A stretch of DNA of 40,516 bases from Gemella sanguinis ATCC 700632 (lineage in GTDB: Bacteria > Bacillota > Bacilli > Staphylococcales > Gemellaceae): NCBI RefSeq assembly GCF_000701685.1, contig NZ_KL370815.1, positions 1,332 through 41,847 of the forward strand, in the 5' to 3' direction. Position 1 is the first letter of the stretch. Each line of letters opens with the position of its first letter. The position numbers and the translations under genes are program-made. Of this stretch, positions 1 through 8,252 are shown one piece after another. Under the pieces are notes generated by a model. The model had not been told where the DNA came from. It saw nothing but the letters and a program-made list of their open reading frames with translations, and did no database searches.

Positions 1-1173
1 AATGGAAAAGCAGCAAACTGGTGGTATGACGATGGAAAAGATTGGTACTTCTTCCAAAATGGTAAAAAACACACAGGAGAAGGAAAAGATAATGCTGGTA
101 AACATTACTTTTCAAATGGTAAATATGCTAATGGATATCAAAACGGAATCTACTATGCAAAAGGGAAAGCTGCCAACTGGTGGTATGATGATGGAAAAGA
201 TTGGTTTTACTTCAAAGACGGTAAGAAGTTTACTGGTATAGCAAATGATAGTTCTGGAAAACATGAATTTGTGAACGGGAAATATGCTCAAAAAGGTGGT
301 AAAACACAATCTAGTCAAGCAACTAGTAATCAATATACTGGACACTACAAAGTAACAGGACTATATATCCCAGTATACGATGGTAATGGTAAAATTTTAT
401 CACATATCTCTCAAGGAACTATAATCTTCAAAGATAACAGAGCTTCTGCTTCAGGAAGAATTCCTGTTCAAGTAGCTGGATTAGTAGGATATGTTAATCC
501 ATCACAAGTACAAGCAGTTAACTCAAGTACTACATTTATCCCTGACTATGTAAGTGATGGTAAATATGTATATCACAGATACTCTAAAAATAGTAAATTA
601 AAAGTTGCATACCATAATTCAAGTATGCAAGTAGGTAAATCATATTACTCAGCTGATGGAATTAACTTTGGTTCATTTAAATTAGACCATCCTTTCCAAT
701 TCAGTAGCTTAAAATCAAAAACAAACTATTCTGCTGCTGATATAAACAAACTTTATACGCTAATGGGAGCTAGCAATAGTATGTTAGCAGGTAAAGGTGC
801 TGCATTTAAAGCTGCAGAACAAAAATATGGTGTAAATGCTTTATACTTAGTAGCTCACAGTGCTTTAGAGAGTGCATGGGGTAGAAGTAATATAGCTAAA
901 GCTAAAAATAACTTCTTCGGAATTGCTGCTTATGATTCAAGTCCATATACATCAGCAACTAAATTTGATAATGTAGATGCAGGTATTTTAGGAGCTGCAC
1001 GTTGGATTAATGATAAATATCTAAGTAATTCAAGCTTCCCAGCAAAAGGGGCTTACTTAGGAAATAAAGTGAGCGGAATGAACGTTAACTATGCAACTGC
1101 ACCTTATTGGGGAGAATCTATTGCAAGTATAATGTTTGATGCTAACGATAGATTAGGTAATAAAGATAAATAA
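1..1173 (+). CDS. Secreted glucosaminidase with WW wall-binding repeats (5' end outside window)
   Basis: The reading frame is open from base 1 to the TAA at 1171-1173, so 390 residues are visible and the N-terminus lies off the left edge. Residues 1-95 hold at least two copies of an aromatic repeat (core WWYDDGKDWYFF, then KKHTGEGKDNAG). An SH3-like stretch follows at about 113-170. The C-terminal part, about 250-385, is a glucosaminidase domain of the LytD/GH73 type: HSALESAWG with Glu290 as the likely catalytic acid, then NNFFGI and a GAARWI motif. It should cut the glycan strand of peptidoglycan outside the membrane. The same repeats occur in the products at 2449 and 6332, so the repeats are probably the wall anchor. 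Domain assignment is by recognised motifs; the substrate is inferred. Confidence 0.85.
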   Translation, partial: NGKAANWWYDDGKDWYFFQNGKKHTGEGKDNAGKHYFSNGKYANGYQNGIYYAKGKAANWWYDDGKDWFYFKDGKKFTGIANDSSGKHEFVNGKYAQKGGKTQSSQATSNQYTGHYKVTGLYIPVYDGNGKILSHISQGTIIFKDNRASASGRIPVQVAGLVGYVNPSQVQAVNSSTTFIPDYVSDGKYVYHRYSKNSKLKVAYHNSSMQVGKSYYSADGINFGSFKLDHPFQFSSLKSKTNYSAADINKLYTLMGASNSMLAGKGAAFKAAEQKYGVNALYLVAHSALESAWGRSNIAKAKNNFFGIAAYDSSPYTSATKFDNVDAGILGAARWINDKYLSNSSFPAKGAYLGNKVSGMNVNYATAPYWGESIASIMFDANDRLGNKDK

Positions 1174-1181
1174 TAAATTTT

Positions 1182-1209
1182 AGGCTAGATTACGCAGTTA
1201 ATCTAGCCT
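1182..1209 (+). terminator. Hairpin after the glucosaminidase gene
   Basis: AGGCTAGATTA at 1182-1192 pairs perfectly with TAATCTAGCCT at 1199-1209 around a 6-nt loop. The tract that follows (GATTTGTGG) is poor in T, so termination may be weak or the hairpin may only protect the 3' end. The next gene starts 20 bases later. Confidence 0.5.
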
Positions 1210-1229
1210 GATTTGTGGAAGGAGAAAGT

Positions 1230-2234
1230 ATGCTAGTATCCATTGTTATTAGTGCTTATAATGAAGAAAAATATTTACCAGGATTAATAGAAGATTTAAA
1301 AAATCAAAGTTATCCACACAATCTGATAGAAATAATTCTTATAAATGCAATGTCTACAGATAAAACTAAAGATATTATGGAGAACTTTCAAAAAAATAAT
1401 AGTGATTTCTATAAAATAAAAGTAATAGATAATCCTAAAAAAGTGCAGCCTAGTGGGTTCAATTTGGGAGTGAAAAATTCAGAGGGAGATGTAGTATTAA
1501 AAATTGACGCTCATTCAAAAGTGACTAGTGATTTTGTAGAGAAAAACGTTAATGTAATAAATACAGGTGAATATGTATGTGGTGGGAAAAGACCTACAAT
1601 TGTAGAGACTTCTGATGATTTCTCTAAGACACTTCACTTAGTAGAAGAAAACATGTTTGGTAGTAGTATAGCTAGTTATAGGAAATCTGATGAAGATAGA
1701 TATGTAGATTCAATTTTTCATGGAATGTATAGAAAAGAAGTGTTCGAAAAAGTAGGTTTATTAAATGAAAAATTGATTCGTACAGAAGACAATGAGATAC
1801 ATTATCGAATAAGAAAAAATGGTTTTAAAATTAAATATAGTAAGGATATACTATCATATCAATACATCAGACCTACTTTAAAGAAAATGCTAAAGCAGAA
1901 ATATTCTAATGGATATTGGATTGGTTTAACATCCCATGTTGAATTTAAATGTTTATCAATATTTCACTTTGTTCCATTAGCATTTGTTTTGGCTATAATA
2001 TTTAGTTTATGCATGATTCCAATTACATCTATATTTATTATTTTATTAAGTAGTGTTTACTTTTTATTTACATTACTTATTACAATTATGACAATAATAA
2101 ATAATAAGTTTAATGTAACAATTTTACTAATGCCAATAATATTATTTTTAATCCATGTTTATTACGGGGTAGGAACATTAGTAGGTCTAATAAAAGGATT
2201 TAGTTGGAAAAAAGAATATTACTCTAATAAATAA
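1230..2234 (+). CDS. Family 2 glycosyltransferase, ExoA-like, membrane-bound
   Basis: The 334-residue product begins with the GT-A signature VSIVISAYNEEKYLPGLIED and has the ExoA-like elements DAHSKV (about residue 95) and RTEDNEIHYRIRKNG (about 190). The C-terminal third (about 245-325) is strongly hydrophobic with two to three membrane spans, so it acts at the inner face of the membrane. The start is the ATG at 1230 because GGAAGGAG lies just upstream; a longer in-frame reading has no ribosome site. Relatives add sugars to exopolysaccharide or wall-glycan intermediates from nucleotide sugars. The acceptor cannot be told from sequence. It sits between two wall-hydrolase genes, which fits an envelope role. 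galE and galU elsewhere in the window could supply UDP-sugars. Confidence 0.82.
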   Translation: MLVSIVISAYNEEKYLPGLIEDLKNQSYPHNLIEIILINAMSTDKTKDIMENFQKNNSDFYKIKVIDNPKKVQPSGFNLGVKNSEGDVVLKIDAHSKVTSDFVEKNVNVINTGEYVCGGKRPTIVETSDDFSKTLHLVEENMFGSSIASYRKSDEDRYVDSIFHGMYRKEVFEKVGLLNEKLIRTEDNEIHYRIRKNGFKIKYSKDILSYQYIRPTLKKMLKQKYSNGYWIGLTSHVEFKCLSIFHFVPLAFVLAIIFSLCMIPITSIFIILLSSVYFLFTLLITIMTIINNKFNVTILLMPIILFLIHVYYGVGTLVGLIKGFSWKKEYYSNK

Positions 2235-2254
2235 AAAAATAATTTTTATAAAAT

Positions 2255-2300
2255 AAAAATACAGAATTTATTTATAATTTAATTCTGTATTTTTTATTTT
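2255..2300 (+). terminator. Intrinsic terminator after the glycosyltransferase gene
   Basis: AAAAATACAGAATT (2255-2268) pairs with AATTCTGTATTTTT (2281-2294), followed by TATTTT. A clear stem plus T-tract. Confidence 0.85.
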
Positions 2301-2319
2301 AAAGTTTACATAATTAATA

Positions 2320-2375
2320 TGTAACAAATTTGTAATTAAGTGGTAACTGTGAAGTAATGGAAATAATGTTATAAT
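2320..2375 (+). promoter_or_regulatory. Four WalR-like half-sites and a -10 box before the CHAP hydrolase gene
   Basis: Half-sites TGTAAC (2320), TGTAAT (2331), GGTAAC (2342) and AGTAAT (2353) repeat every 11 bp. The first two match the published WalR/YycF box TGTWAH-N5-TGTWAH exactly; the other two each miss only the first base. A TATAAT -10 box lies at 2370-2375, with no good -35 hexamer 17 bp upstream, as expected for an activated promoter. WalR controls wall hydrolases in Bacillus and Staphylococcus; that it binds here is an inference. Confidence 0.55.
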
Positions 2376-2448
2376 GTATATTGATTTTTATTGAAAATAT
2401 TATGATAACGTATTGAAACAAAAACAGTATAGGAGATTGAAAATAACT

Positions 2449-4233
2449 ATGAAAAATAATATAAAACTAGGATTAGGAATATTAACTGTATTAGCAACAC
2501 CGTTTGCTGTAGATGCAGCAACTGGATCTAGTGAAGCTCATGCTGCACAAGATACTGTAAAAAATACACAAGTAGCTAAAACTACTAATAAAGAAGAAGT
2601 AAAAACTACTACTCAAAAACAAGTGGAAAGTACAACTAAAGTAGGAAATACTAAGGTTGAAACTATTAAAAAAGAAAATATTAAAGTAGAAGATACTAAA
2701 AAAGAAAATACTGTAAAAAAAGAAGAAGCTACAAAGAAAGAAGGAACAACTAAAAAAGATGAGTCTACTGATAAACAAGCTAGCTCTGTAAAAACAGTAT
2801 CAGGTAAACCTCAAGCGCCTGAAGCTGATTCTAAAGAGAAAAAAACTGGTTGGGCATCAAATGGAACATACTATGTAAATGGTAAGTTAGCAAACTGGTG
2901 GTATGATGATGGAAAAGACTGGTATTTCTTCCAAAAAGGTAAGAAACACACAGGAGAAGGAAAAGATAATGCTGGTAACCACTACTTTGTTAATGGAAAA
3001 TATGCCAACGGTTATCAAAAAGATACATATTATGTAAAAGGAGAAGCAGCAAACTGGTGGTATGATGATGGAAAAGACTGGTATTTCTTCCAAAAAGGTA
3101 AGAAACACACAGGAGAAGGAAAAGATAATGCTGGTAAGCGTCATTTTACAAATGGTAAATATACTAATGGTTATCAAAAAGATACATATTATGTAAATGG
3201 TAAGTTAGCCGATTGGTGGCTGGATGATGGCCAAGATTGGTATTTCTTCAAAGAAGGTAAGAAATTCACAGGAGAGGCAAGTGACAGTGCAGGTAAACAC
3301 TTATTTACAAACGGAAAATATGCTAATGGTACTGAAAACGGGTTATTCTATGTAAGAGGGAAAAAAGCAAATGGTTACGAAAAAGGAACATACTATGTAG
3401 ATGGTAAGTTAGGTGACTGGTGGATTAACGATGGCCAAGATTGGTATTTCTTCAAACATGGTTTAAAATTTACAGGAGAAGCAAGTGATAGTGCAGGTAA
3501 GCATTATTTTGTAAATGGAAAATATGCCAACGGTAAAGAAAAAGGAATTTACTATGTGAATGGTAAAGTAGCAAATGGATATGCCAATGGAATCTACTAT
3601 GTTAATGGTAAATTAGGTGACTGGTGGCTAGATGATGGTCAAGATTGGTATTTCTTCAAAGAGGGTAAAAAATTCACAGGAGTTGCAAAAGATTCTTCAG
3701 GAGAACATAAGTTTGTAAACGGAAAATACGCTGCAGCAACAGGTAATGGTTCTGATGGACTAAGCAACGTATTAAGTATCGCACAAAGTTACTTAGGTGT
3801 TGAGATGGGATCAGCTGAACACAAAAAAATTGTTGATGCATATAACTCAGTTAATCCAAAACCTGTTGGATACACTGCTAAGTACTCAGATGACTGGTGT
3901 GATGTTTTCGTAACTACAGTCTTCCAACAAGCGGGATTAAGTAGCCTTATCGGTAGAGAATGTGGAGTTCAACGTCATATCGGAATTATGCAACAAAAAG
4001 GAATTTGGCAAGGTAAAGTTTTACCAAAAGCAGGAGATGTTATTACATTTGACTGGGATGGTGGAGGATTTGCCGACCACATCGGAATTGTTGAATCTGT
4101 AAAAGATGGAATTGTAACAACTATCGAAGGTAACTCTTCACCTTACACAAGCTCAGGGAAAACAAAAGTAAATAGAAAAACTTATAACTGGAATGCAAGC
4201 TACATTAAAGGTTATGCAAGACCAAATTACTAA
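2449..4233 (+). CDS. Secreted CHAP-domain wall hydrolase with five WW repeats
   Basis: The product has 594 residues. Residues 1-33 form a signal peptide-like segment (KLGLGILTVLATPFA, ending EAHAA) shared with the product at 6332. Residues 34-130 are a low-complexity K/T/E linker. About 135-429 holds five aromatic repeats with cores NWWYDD, NWWYDD, DWWLDD, DWWIND and DWWLDD. The C-terminus (about 440-594) is a CHAP amidase/endopeptidase domain with DDWCDVF (Cys484), ADHIGIVES (His544) and EGNSS (Asn562). It likely cleaves peptide bonds of peptidoglycan outside the cell. The start is the ATG at 2449; AGGAG at 2431-2435 is a rather long 13 nt away, and an in-frame TTG at 2437 is too close to it. 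WalR-like sites lie upstream. Confidence 0.87.
   Translation: MKNNIKLGLGILTVLATPFAVDAATGSSEAHAAQDTVKNTQVAKTTNKEEVKTTTQKQVESTTKVGNTKVETIKKENIKVEDTKKENTVKKEEATKKEGTTKKDESTDKQASSVKTVSGKPQAPEADSKEKKTGWASNGTYYVNGKLANWWYDDGKDWYFFQKGKKHTGEGKDNAGNHYFVNGKYANGYQKDTYYVKGEAANWWYDDGKDWYFFQKGKKHTGEGKDNAGKRHFTNGKYTNGYQKDTYYVNGKLADWWLDDGQDWYFFKEGKKFTGEASDSAGKHLFTNGKYANGTENGLFYVRGKKANGYEKGTYYVDGKLGDWWINDGQDWYFFKHGLKFTGEASDSAGKHYFVNGKYANGKEKGIYYVNGKVANGYANGIYYVNGKLGDWWLDDGQDWYFFKEGKKFTGVAKDSSGEHKFVNGKYAAATGNGSDGLSNVLSIAQSYLGVEMGSAEHKKIVDAYNSVNPKPVGYTAKYSDDWCDVFVTTVFQQAGLSSLIGRECGVQRHIGIMQQKGIWQGKVLPKAGDVITFDWDGGGFADHIGIVESVKDGIVTTIEGNSSPYTSSGKTKVNRKTYNWNASYIKGYARPNY
2890..3137 (+). repeat. Two identical 89-bp copies within the WW-repeat coding region
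   Basis: Bases 2890-2978 and 3049-3137 are identical, 159 bp (53 codons) apart. They encode the repeat core from the NWW motif through KDNAG. Identity at third codon positions means recent duplication or gene conversion; related but diverged copies occur in the genes at 1 and 6332. Confidence 0.85.
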
Positions 4234-4264
4234 GAAATAGTATAATAACTTTAATAAGTTTATT

Positions 4265-4320
4265 AATAGGAGAAGTCGTAAAGTGTGATTAAGAAATCAT
4301 AATTTATAATTTCTCCTATT
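4265..4320 (+). terminator. Long-loop terminator after the CHAP gene
   Basis: AATAGGAGAA (4265-4274) pairs with TTCTCCTATT (4311-4320) around 36 nt that contain a small inner hairpin (TGATT with AATCA). TGTTTTAAATTTT follows. The downstream arm and T-tract overlap the -35 box of the next promoter. Confidence 0.6.
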
Positions 4321-4348
4321 TGTTTTAAATTTTAAAAAATAGTATAAT
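4320..4348 (+). promoter_or_regulatory. Promoter for the small C39-like peptidase gene
   Basis: TTGTTT (4320-4325), 17-bp spacer, TATAAT (4343-4348); the start codon is 39 bases downstream. Confidence 0.6.
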
Positions 4349-4386
4349 ATAATGACTTAAATTTTTAGTTGTTAAGGAGAGTTGTT

Positions 4387-5070
4387 TTGTTAAGGAAAGT
4401 GATAATAACTTTGGGTTTTAGCTTAATGTTTACTAGCGTTACAACAGTTGCTAAAGCAGAGTGGATAAAAGATCAACAAAATAAATGGGTGTATTATGAA
4501 AATAATTCTAGTAAACTAAACTATAATGTGACAGAAAATTATATAGAGCCGATGAAGTTACCTCAGTATTATCAGGCTGATGATAGATGGGGAACAAAAA
4601 GATATGGTTTATCAAATATGAAGCTTACAGGATGTGTACCTACAGCTTTAGCGATGGCTATATCTGGTCTTAAGGAAGATGTTAATCCGGTTCAGGTGGC
4701 TGATTTTCTATATGTTATGACTATGGAGCTGAATACTACTTTTTTAGGAACATCTAGCTTAGGAGTTCAAGAAGTAGTAAGTCAATGGGGCTTAAATTAT
4801 AAGGTAATAGATTCAAAAGAAGAATTAGAAGAAACTTTAAAAAGTGGTACATTAGTCTATGGTGCAGTAGGTCATGGTATATTTGTTAATGGATATAGTA
4901 CGCATGCTGTTCTATTAACTGGATATGAAAATGGTAAAACAAAAGCTTTTGATCCGGATAATATGGCAAAAACAAATAAGTGGTATAACATAGATGATAT
5001 TTGGAAAGAACGCAGCTTAGCACCTGAAGATAATATGACAGGTGGAGCATTTATAGCTATTTATAAATAA
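4387..5070 (+). CDS. Secreted C39-like cysteine peptidase domain protein, no WW repeats
   Basis: The 227-residue product is read from a TTG at 4387, chosen because AAGGAG at 4374-4379 is 7 nt upstream. Residues 1-20 are a signal peptide (KVIITLGFSLMFTSVTT, then AKAEW). A short WIKDQQNKWVYYEN segment looks like a single remnant aromatic repeat. From about residue 55 it is a C39-like peptidase domain with LTGCVPTALAMA (Cys83), STHAVLLTGY (His173) and FDPDN (Asp189), a complete Cys-His-Asp set. It is clearly paralogous to the C-terminal domain of the gene at 6332. Substrate unknown: wall peptides, pheromones or host proteins are all possible. Confidence 0.8.
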   Translation: MLRKVIITLGFSLMFTSVTTVAKAEWIKDQQNKWVYYENNSSKLNYNVTENYIEPMKLPQYYQADDRWGTKRYGLSNMKLTGCVPTALAMAISGLKEDVNPVQVADFLYVMTMELNTTFLGTSSLGVQEVVSQWGLNYKVIDSKEELEETLKSGTLVYGAVGHGIFVNGYSTHAVLLTGYENGKTKAFDPDNMAKTNKWYNIDDIWKERSLAPEDNMTGGAFIAIYK

Positions 5071-5106
5071 AAAACTAGTCTAAAAATTTTAGACTAGTTT
5101 TTCTTT
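5071..5106. terminator. Bidirectional terminator between the C39-like gene and galE
   Basis: AAAACTAGTCTAAAA and TTTTAGACTAGTTTT form a nearly uninterrupted palindrome with T-rich ends in both directions, between convergent genes. Its outer arm ACTAGTCT recurs in the terminator at 8038. Confidence 0.88.
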
Positions 5107-5110
5107 TTAA

Positions 5111-6133
5111 TTATTCTTCAAAACCGTTTGGATGTTTACTTTGCCATCTCCAAGAATCTTCACACATACGTTTTACATCGTATTGTGCTTCCCATCCAAG
5201 TTCTTCTTTTGCTTTAGTAGCATCAGCATAACATGCAGCGATATCTCCTGCACGACGTGGTGTAATAACATAAGGTAAATCACGTCCTACTGCTGCAGAA
5301 GCACTTTTAATAATATCTAAAACAGAATATCCTATTCCTGTTCCTAAGTTATATATAGATAGTCCGCTACCTTTTTCAAGTTTTTTTAGTGCGGCAACAT
5401 GCCCGCGAGCTAAGTCAACTACGTGAATATAGTCGCGTACACCAGTTCCATCGTGTGTATCAAAGTCATCACCAAAAACATTAACTTTTTCTAATTTGCC
5501 TACAGCTACTTGCATAATGTAAGGTATTAGATTGTTTGGAACTCCTTTTGGATCTTCCCCGATATCACCACATTCATGTGCTCCAATTGGATTGAAGTAA
5601 CGAAGTAATACAACATTCCACTCGTTATCAGCAGTATAAACATCTTTTAATATGTCTTCTGTAATTAATTTAGTGCGTCCATATGGGTTAGTTACAGACA
5701 ATGGAAAATCTTCTTTAATTGGCAATGTATGAGGACTTCCATATACTGTAGCTGATGAACTGAAGATTATGTTTTTACAGTTATTTCTTTCCATAACTCG
5801 GAATAATGTAGTAGTTCCAGCTATGTTATTATCATAGTAAACTAATGGAATTTCACAAGATTCACCAACTGCTTTTAATCCTGCAAAGTGGATTACTCCA
5901 AAAATATCTTTTTCTGTTTCAAATACTTCGTTTAGTTTTTCTTCATCACGAACATCAACTTCATAGAATGTTACTTTTTTACCAGTTACTTTTTCTACTA
6001 CTTCTAAACTTTTTTTATTTGCATTGTATAAGTTGTCAACAACAACTACTTTATTTCCATTGTTTAATAATTCTATACAAGTGTGAGAACCAATAAATCC
6101 TGCTCCACCTGTTACTAATATTTTCTTACTCAT
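5111..6133 (-). CDS. galE: UDP-glucose 4-epimerase
   Basis: The product interconverts UDP-glucose and UDP-galactose (Leloir pathway, cytoplasm) and so supplies UDP-galactose for envelope glycans. Its 340 residues match the usual family length. The N-terminus carries the NAD-binding TGGAGFIGSH motif (residues 8-17); the catalytic YxxxK is Tyr151 and Lys155 in NPYGRTK, with the serine of SSSATVYG (about 125-132) before it. The C-terminal part has RYFNPIGAH and the GTGVRDYIHV substrate-binding stretch. It stands alone on the minus strand, converging on the C39-like gene. The UDP-glucose-forming gene galU is at 16791, not linked in an operon. Confidence 0.95.
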   Translation of the reverse strand: MSKKILVTGGAGFIGSHTCIELLNNGNKVVVVDNLYNANKKSLEVVEKVTGKKVTFYEVDVRDEEKLNEVFETEKDIFGVIHFAGLKAVGESCEIPLVYYDNNIAGTTTLFRVMERNNCKNIIFSSSATVYGSPHTLPIKEDFPLSVTNPYGRTKLITEDILKDVYTADNEWNVVLLRYFNPIGAHECGDIGEDPKGVPNNLIPYIMQVAVGKLEKVNVFGDDFDTHDGTGVRDYIHVVDLARGHVAALKKLEKGSGLSIYNLGTGIGYSVLDIIKSASAAVGRDLPYVITPRRAGDIAACYADATKAKEELGWEAQYDVKRMCEDSWRWQSKHPNGFEE

Positions 6134-6331
6134 AATATTTTAATCTCGTTTAAAGAGTCCTTTCTAACATTTTATACATATAATTTTATAGTAAGGGCAT
6201 TCTTATGTCAATAAATTATATTTTATAAAAAATAAAAAATTTATTATAATTAGTACTTTTTTTGTAAAAATAGATAAAATGTAATAGAATATATAGAGTA
6301 TAAAATTATATTTTTTAGGAGTAAACATATT

Positions 6332-8029
6332 ATGGTAGACAATAAATTAAAAGTAGGATTAGGGTTGTTAACAGTGCTAGCTACTCCAATCGCAGTTAAT
6401 GTGGCATCAGGTAGTGAAGTACACGCAGCAGAACAAAAATCAGCAGTAGTAGAAAAATCAGCAACGGCAGAAAAATCAGTTGCAGAGAACAAACAAAATG
6501 TAACCGAAAAACCAGTGGTGGCAGAAAAATCAGATAATAAAGCGGTAGTTGCAGATAAAAAAGTTACAGAGAAATCAGAAGATAATAAAAAAACAGAAGC
6601 TATTGGGAAACAGAAAATTGTAGAGAAGTCATTATCAGAAGAAAACAAAACAGAATCAGTAAAACAAGAAGAAAATAAAAAAAATATGCTGCCAAAAGAA
6701 GGTGGGAAACCTTCTGATGGAAAAGAAGAACAAGACAAAACTGGTTATGATAAGGGGATTTTTTATGATAATGGTAAATTAGCTAACTGGTGGTATGATG
6801 ACGGTCAAGATTGGTACTTCTTTCAGAATGGTAAGAAACATACGGGAGAAGGAAAAGATAATGCAGGTAATCACTATTTTGTAAATGGAAAATATGCTAA
6901 TGGTTATCAAAAGGAAACATACTATGTAAAAGGTAAGCTTGCAAACTGGTGGTATGATGACGGAACAGCATGGTACTTCTTCCAAAATGGTAAAAAACAC
7001 ACAGGAGAAGGAAAAGATAATGCAGGTAATCACTATTTTGTAAATGGAAAATATGCAACTGGTGAGTATGATGGTAAGATTTACGTAGAAGGAAAAGAGA
7101 CGACACCGGTAAAAGATGGTTATAAAAATGGAGTATTCTTTGCAGATGGAAAGTTGGCGAATTGGTGGTATGATGATGGTACAGCATGGTATTTCTTCCA
7201 AAATGGTAAGAAACATACAGGGGAAGGAAAAGATAACGCAGGATACCATTATTTTGTAAATGGTAAATACGGAACTGGTGAGTACAATGGTAAAGTATAT
7301 ATAGAAGGAAAAGAGATAACACCAATAAAAAATGGTTATAAAAATGGTTTCTTCTTTGTAGACAGTAAGTTAGCAAATTGGTGGCATGATGATGGAAAAG
7401 ATTGGTATTTCTTTAAGAATGGTAAGAAATATACTGGAGTAGCTAATGATAGTGCAGGGACTCATCGTTTTGTAAATGGTAAATATGATAATAATGTACC
7501 AGCAATAAATATGCCACAATATTACCAAAGTGATGCTCGTTGGGGAAGAAAAGTATATGGTATAGCCAATATGACTGCTGCAGGGTGTGTGCCTACGGCG
7601 TTAGCGATGGCATTTTCAGGACTAGGTAAACCTGTAACTCCGGTTAACGTCGCAGATGTAATTTATTATAATACTAAAGAATTTAATGTAAGTATGATTG
7701 GTACTTCAGGAGCTGGTGCAGATTATGCAATCAAGTATTATAACTTCAAAAACACAGTTATTAACTCTAAAGCACAACTAGTTCAGGCTCTTCAAAGTGG
7801 TAATCCAGTATTTGCACTTGTAGGTAATGGGGACTTTGTAAAAGGATACGCATATACACACGGTATTATGCTAAGTGGTTACCAAAATGGTAAAACAAAA
7901 GCTATGGATCCAGCTAGTGCTTACAATACAAATAAATGGTATAATGTAGATAGTATTTGGAATCAACGTAGCACAGATCCATATGATACAATGCTTGGCG
8001 GATCATTTATGCTAATTGAGAAAAAATAG
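6332..8029 (+). CDS. Secreted C39-like peptidase with four WW wall-binding repeats
   Basis: The product has 565 residues. Residues 1-31 resemble the export signal of the gene at 2449 (KVGLGLLTVLATPIA, ending EVHAA). Residues 32-135 are a K/E/V-rich linker. Four aromatic repeats follow to about 390, with cores NWWYDDGQDW, NWWYDDGTAW (twice) and NWWHDDGKDW. The C-terminus is a C39-like peptidase domain with AAGCVPTALAMA (Cys419), YTHGIMLSGY (His510) and AMDPAS (Asp526), paralogous to the product at 4387. The ATG at 6332 has AGGAG 10 nt upstream. Upstream there are two TGTAAW half-sites 17 bp apart, the wrong spacing for a WalR box. Confidence 0.86.
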   Translation: MVDNKLKVGLGLLTVLATPIAVNVASGSEVHAAEQKSAVVEKSATAEKSVAENKQNVTEKPVVAEKSDNKAVVADKKVTEKSEDNKKTEAIGKQKIVEKSLSEENKTESVKQEENKKNMLPKEGGKPSDGKEEQDKTGYDKGIFYDNGKLANWWYDDGQDWYFFQNGKKHTGEGKDNAGNHYFVNGKYANGYQKETYYVKGKLANWWYDDGTAWYFFQNGKKHTGEGKDNAGNHYFVNGKYATGEYDGKIYVEGKETTPVKDGYKNGVFFADGKLANWWYDDGTAWYFFQNGKKHTGEGKDNAGYHYFVNGKYGTGEYNGKVYIEGKEITPIKNGYKNGFFFVDSKLANWWHDDGKDWYFFKNGKKYTGVANDSAGTHRFVNGKYDNNVPAINMPQYYQSDARWGRKVYGIANMTAAGCVPTALAMAFSGLGKPVTPVNVADVIYYNTKEFNVSMIGTSGAGADYAIKYYNFKNTVINSKAQLVQALQSGNPVFALVGNGDFVKGYAYTHGIMLSGYQNGKTKAMDPASAYNTNKWYNVDSIWNQRSTDPYDTMLGGSFMLIEKK

Positions 8030-8037
8030 ATAGAAAT

Positions 8038-8140
8038 AACTAGTCTAGAGTCTAATAAATTATATTCTTACCAAAAGTTGATACAAAAATCTGGCTTTTG
8101 GTAAGAATATATAAAATTAGATTGTAAGACTAGTTTTTTT
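8038..8140 (+). terminator. Long nested terminator after the WW-repeat C39 gene
   Basis: The outer arms AACTAGTCT (8038-8046) and AGACTAGTT (8127-8135) are followed by a T-run. Inside, TCTAAT pairs with ATTAGA, and ATATTCTTACCAAAAG (8062-8077) pairs perfectly with its complement at 8095-8110 around a 17-nt loop. It looks like the terminator at 5071 with a second hairpin inserted in its loop. Confidence 0.75.
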
Positions 8141-8182
8141 ATTTGGAATGGTTAAATGCAATGGTCTTTTATAATTCGACTG

Positions 8183-8211
8183 TTGCTAAATATTAATAAA
8201 ATTGGTATACT
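8183..8211 (+). promoter_or_regulatory. leuS promoter
   Basis: TTGCTA (8183-8188), 17-bp spacer, TATACT (8206-8211). The short leader to 8253 leaves no room for a T-box, and no T-box sequence is seen. Confidence 0.65.
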
Positions 8212-8252
8212 ATAAGTTAAAGAACTTGAAAGCGAAGGAGTGTGCTTAATTC

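Noticed and set aside
2890-3730. A CRISPR-like or satellite array
   Set aside because: The repeats keep the reading frame, have a 159-bp-class period and encode a protein repeat; there are no unique spacers of constant length.
6263-6285. WalR box before the gene at 6332
   Set aside because: TGTAAA and TGTAAT are 17 bp apart from start to start; the box needs 11.
6250-7376. Long open frames on the minus strand opposite the WW-repeat genes
   Set aside because: They arise from the low-complexity and repetitive codons of the plus-strand genes; similar shadows occur opposite 2491-3177.
8030-8252. A T-box leader for leuS
   Set aside because: No AGGGTGGNACCGCG-type sequence is present, and the leader after the promoter is only about 40 nt.
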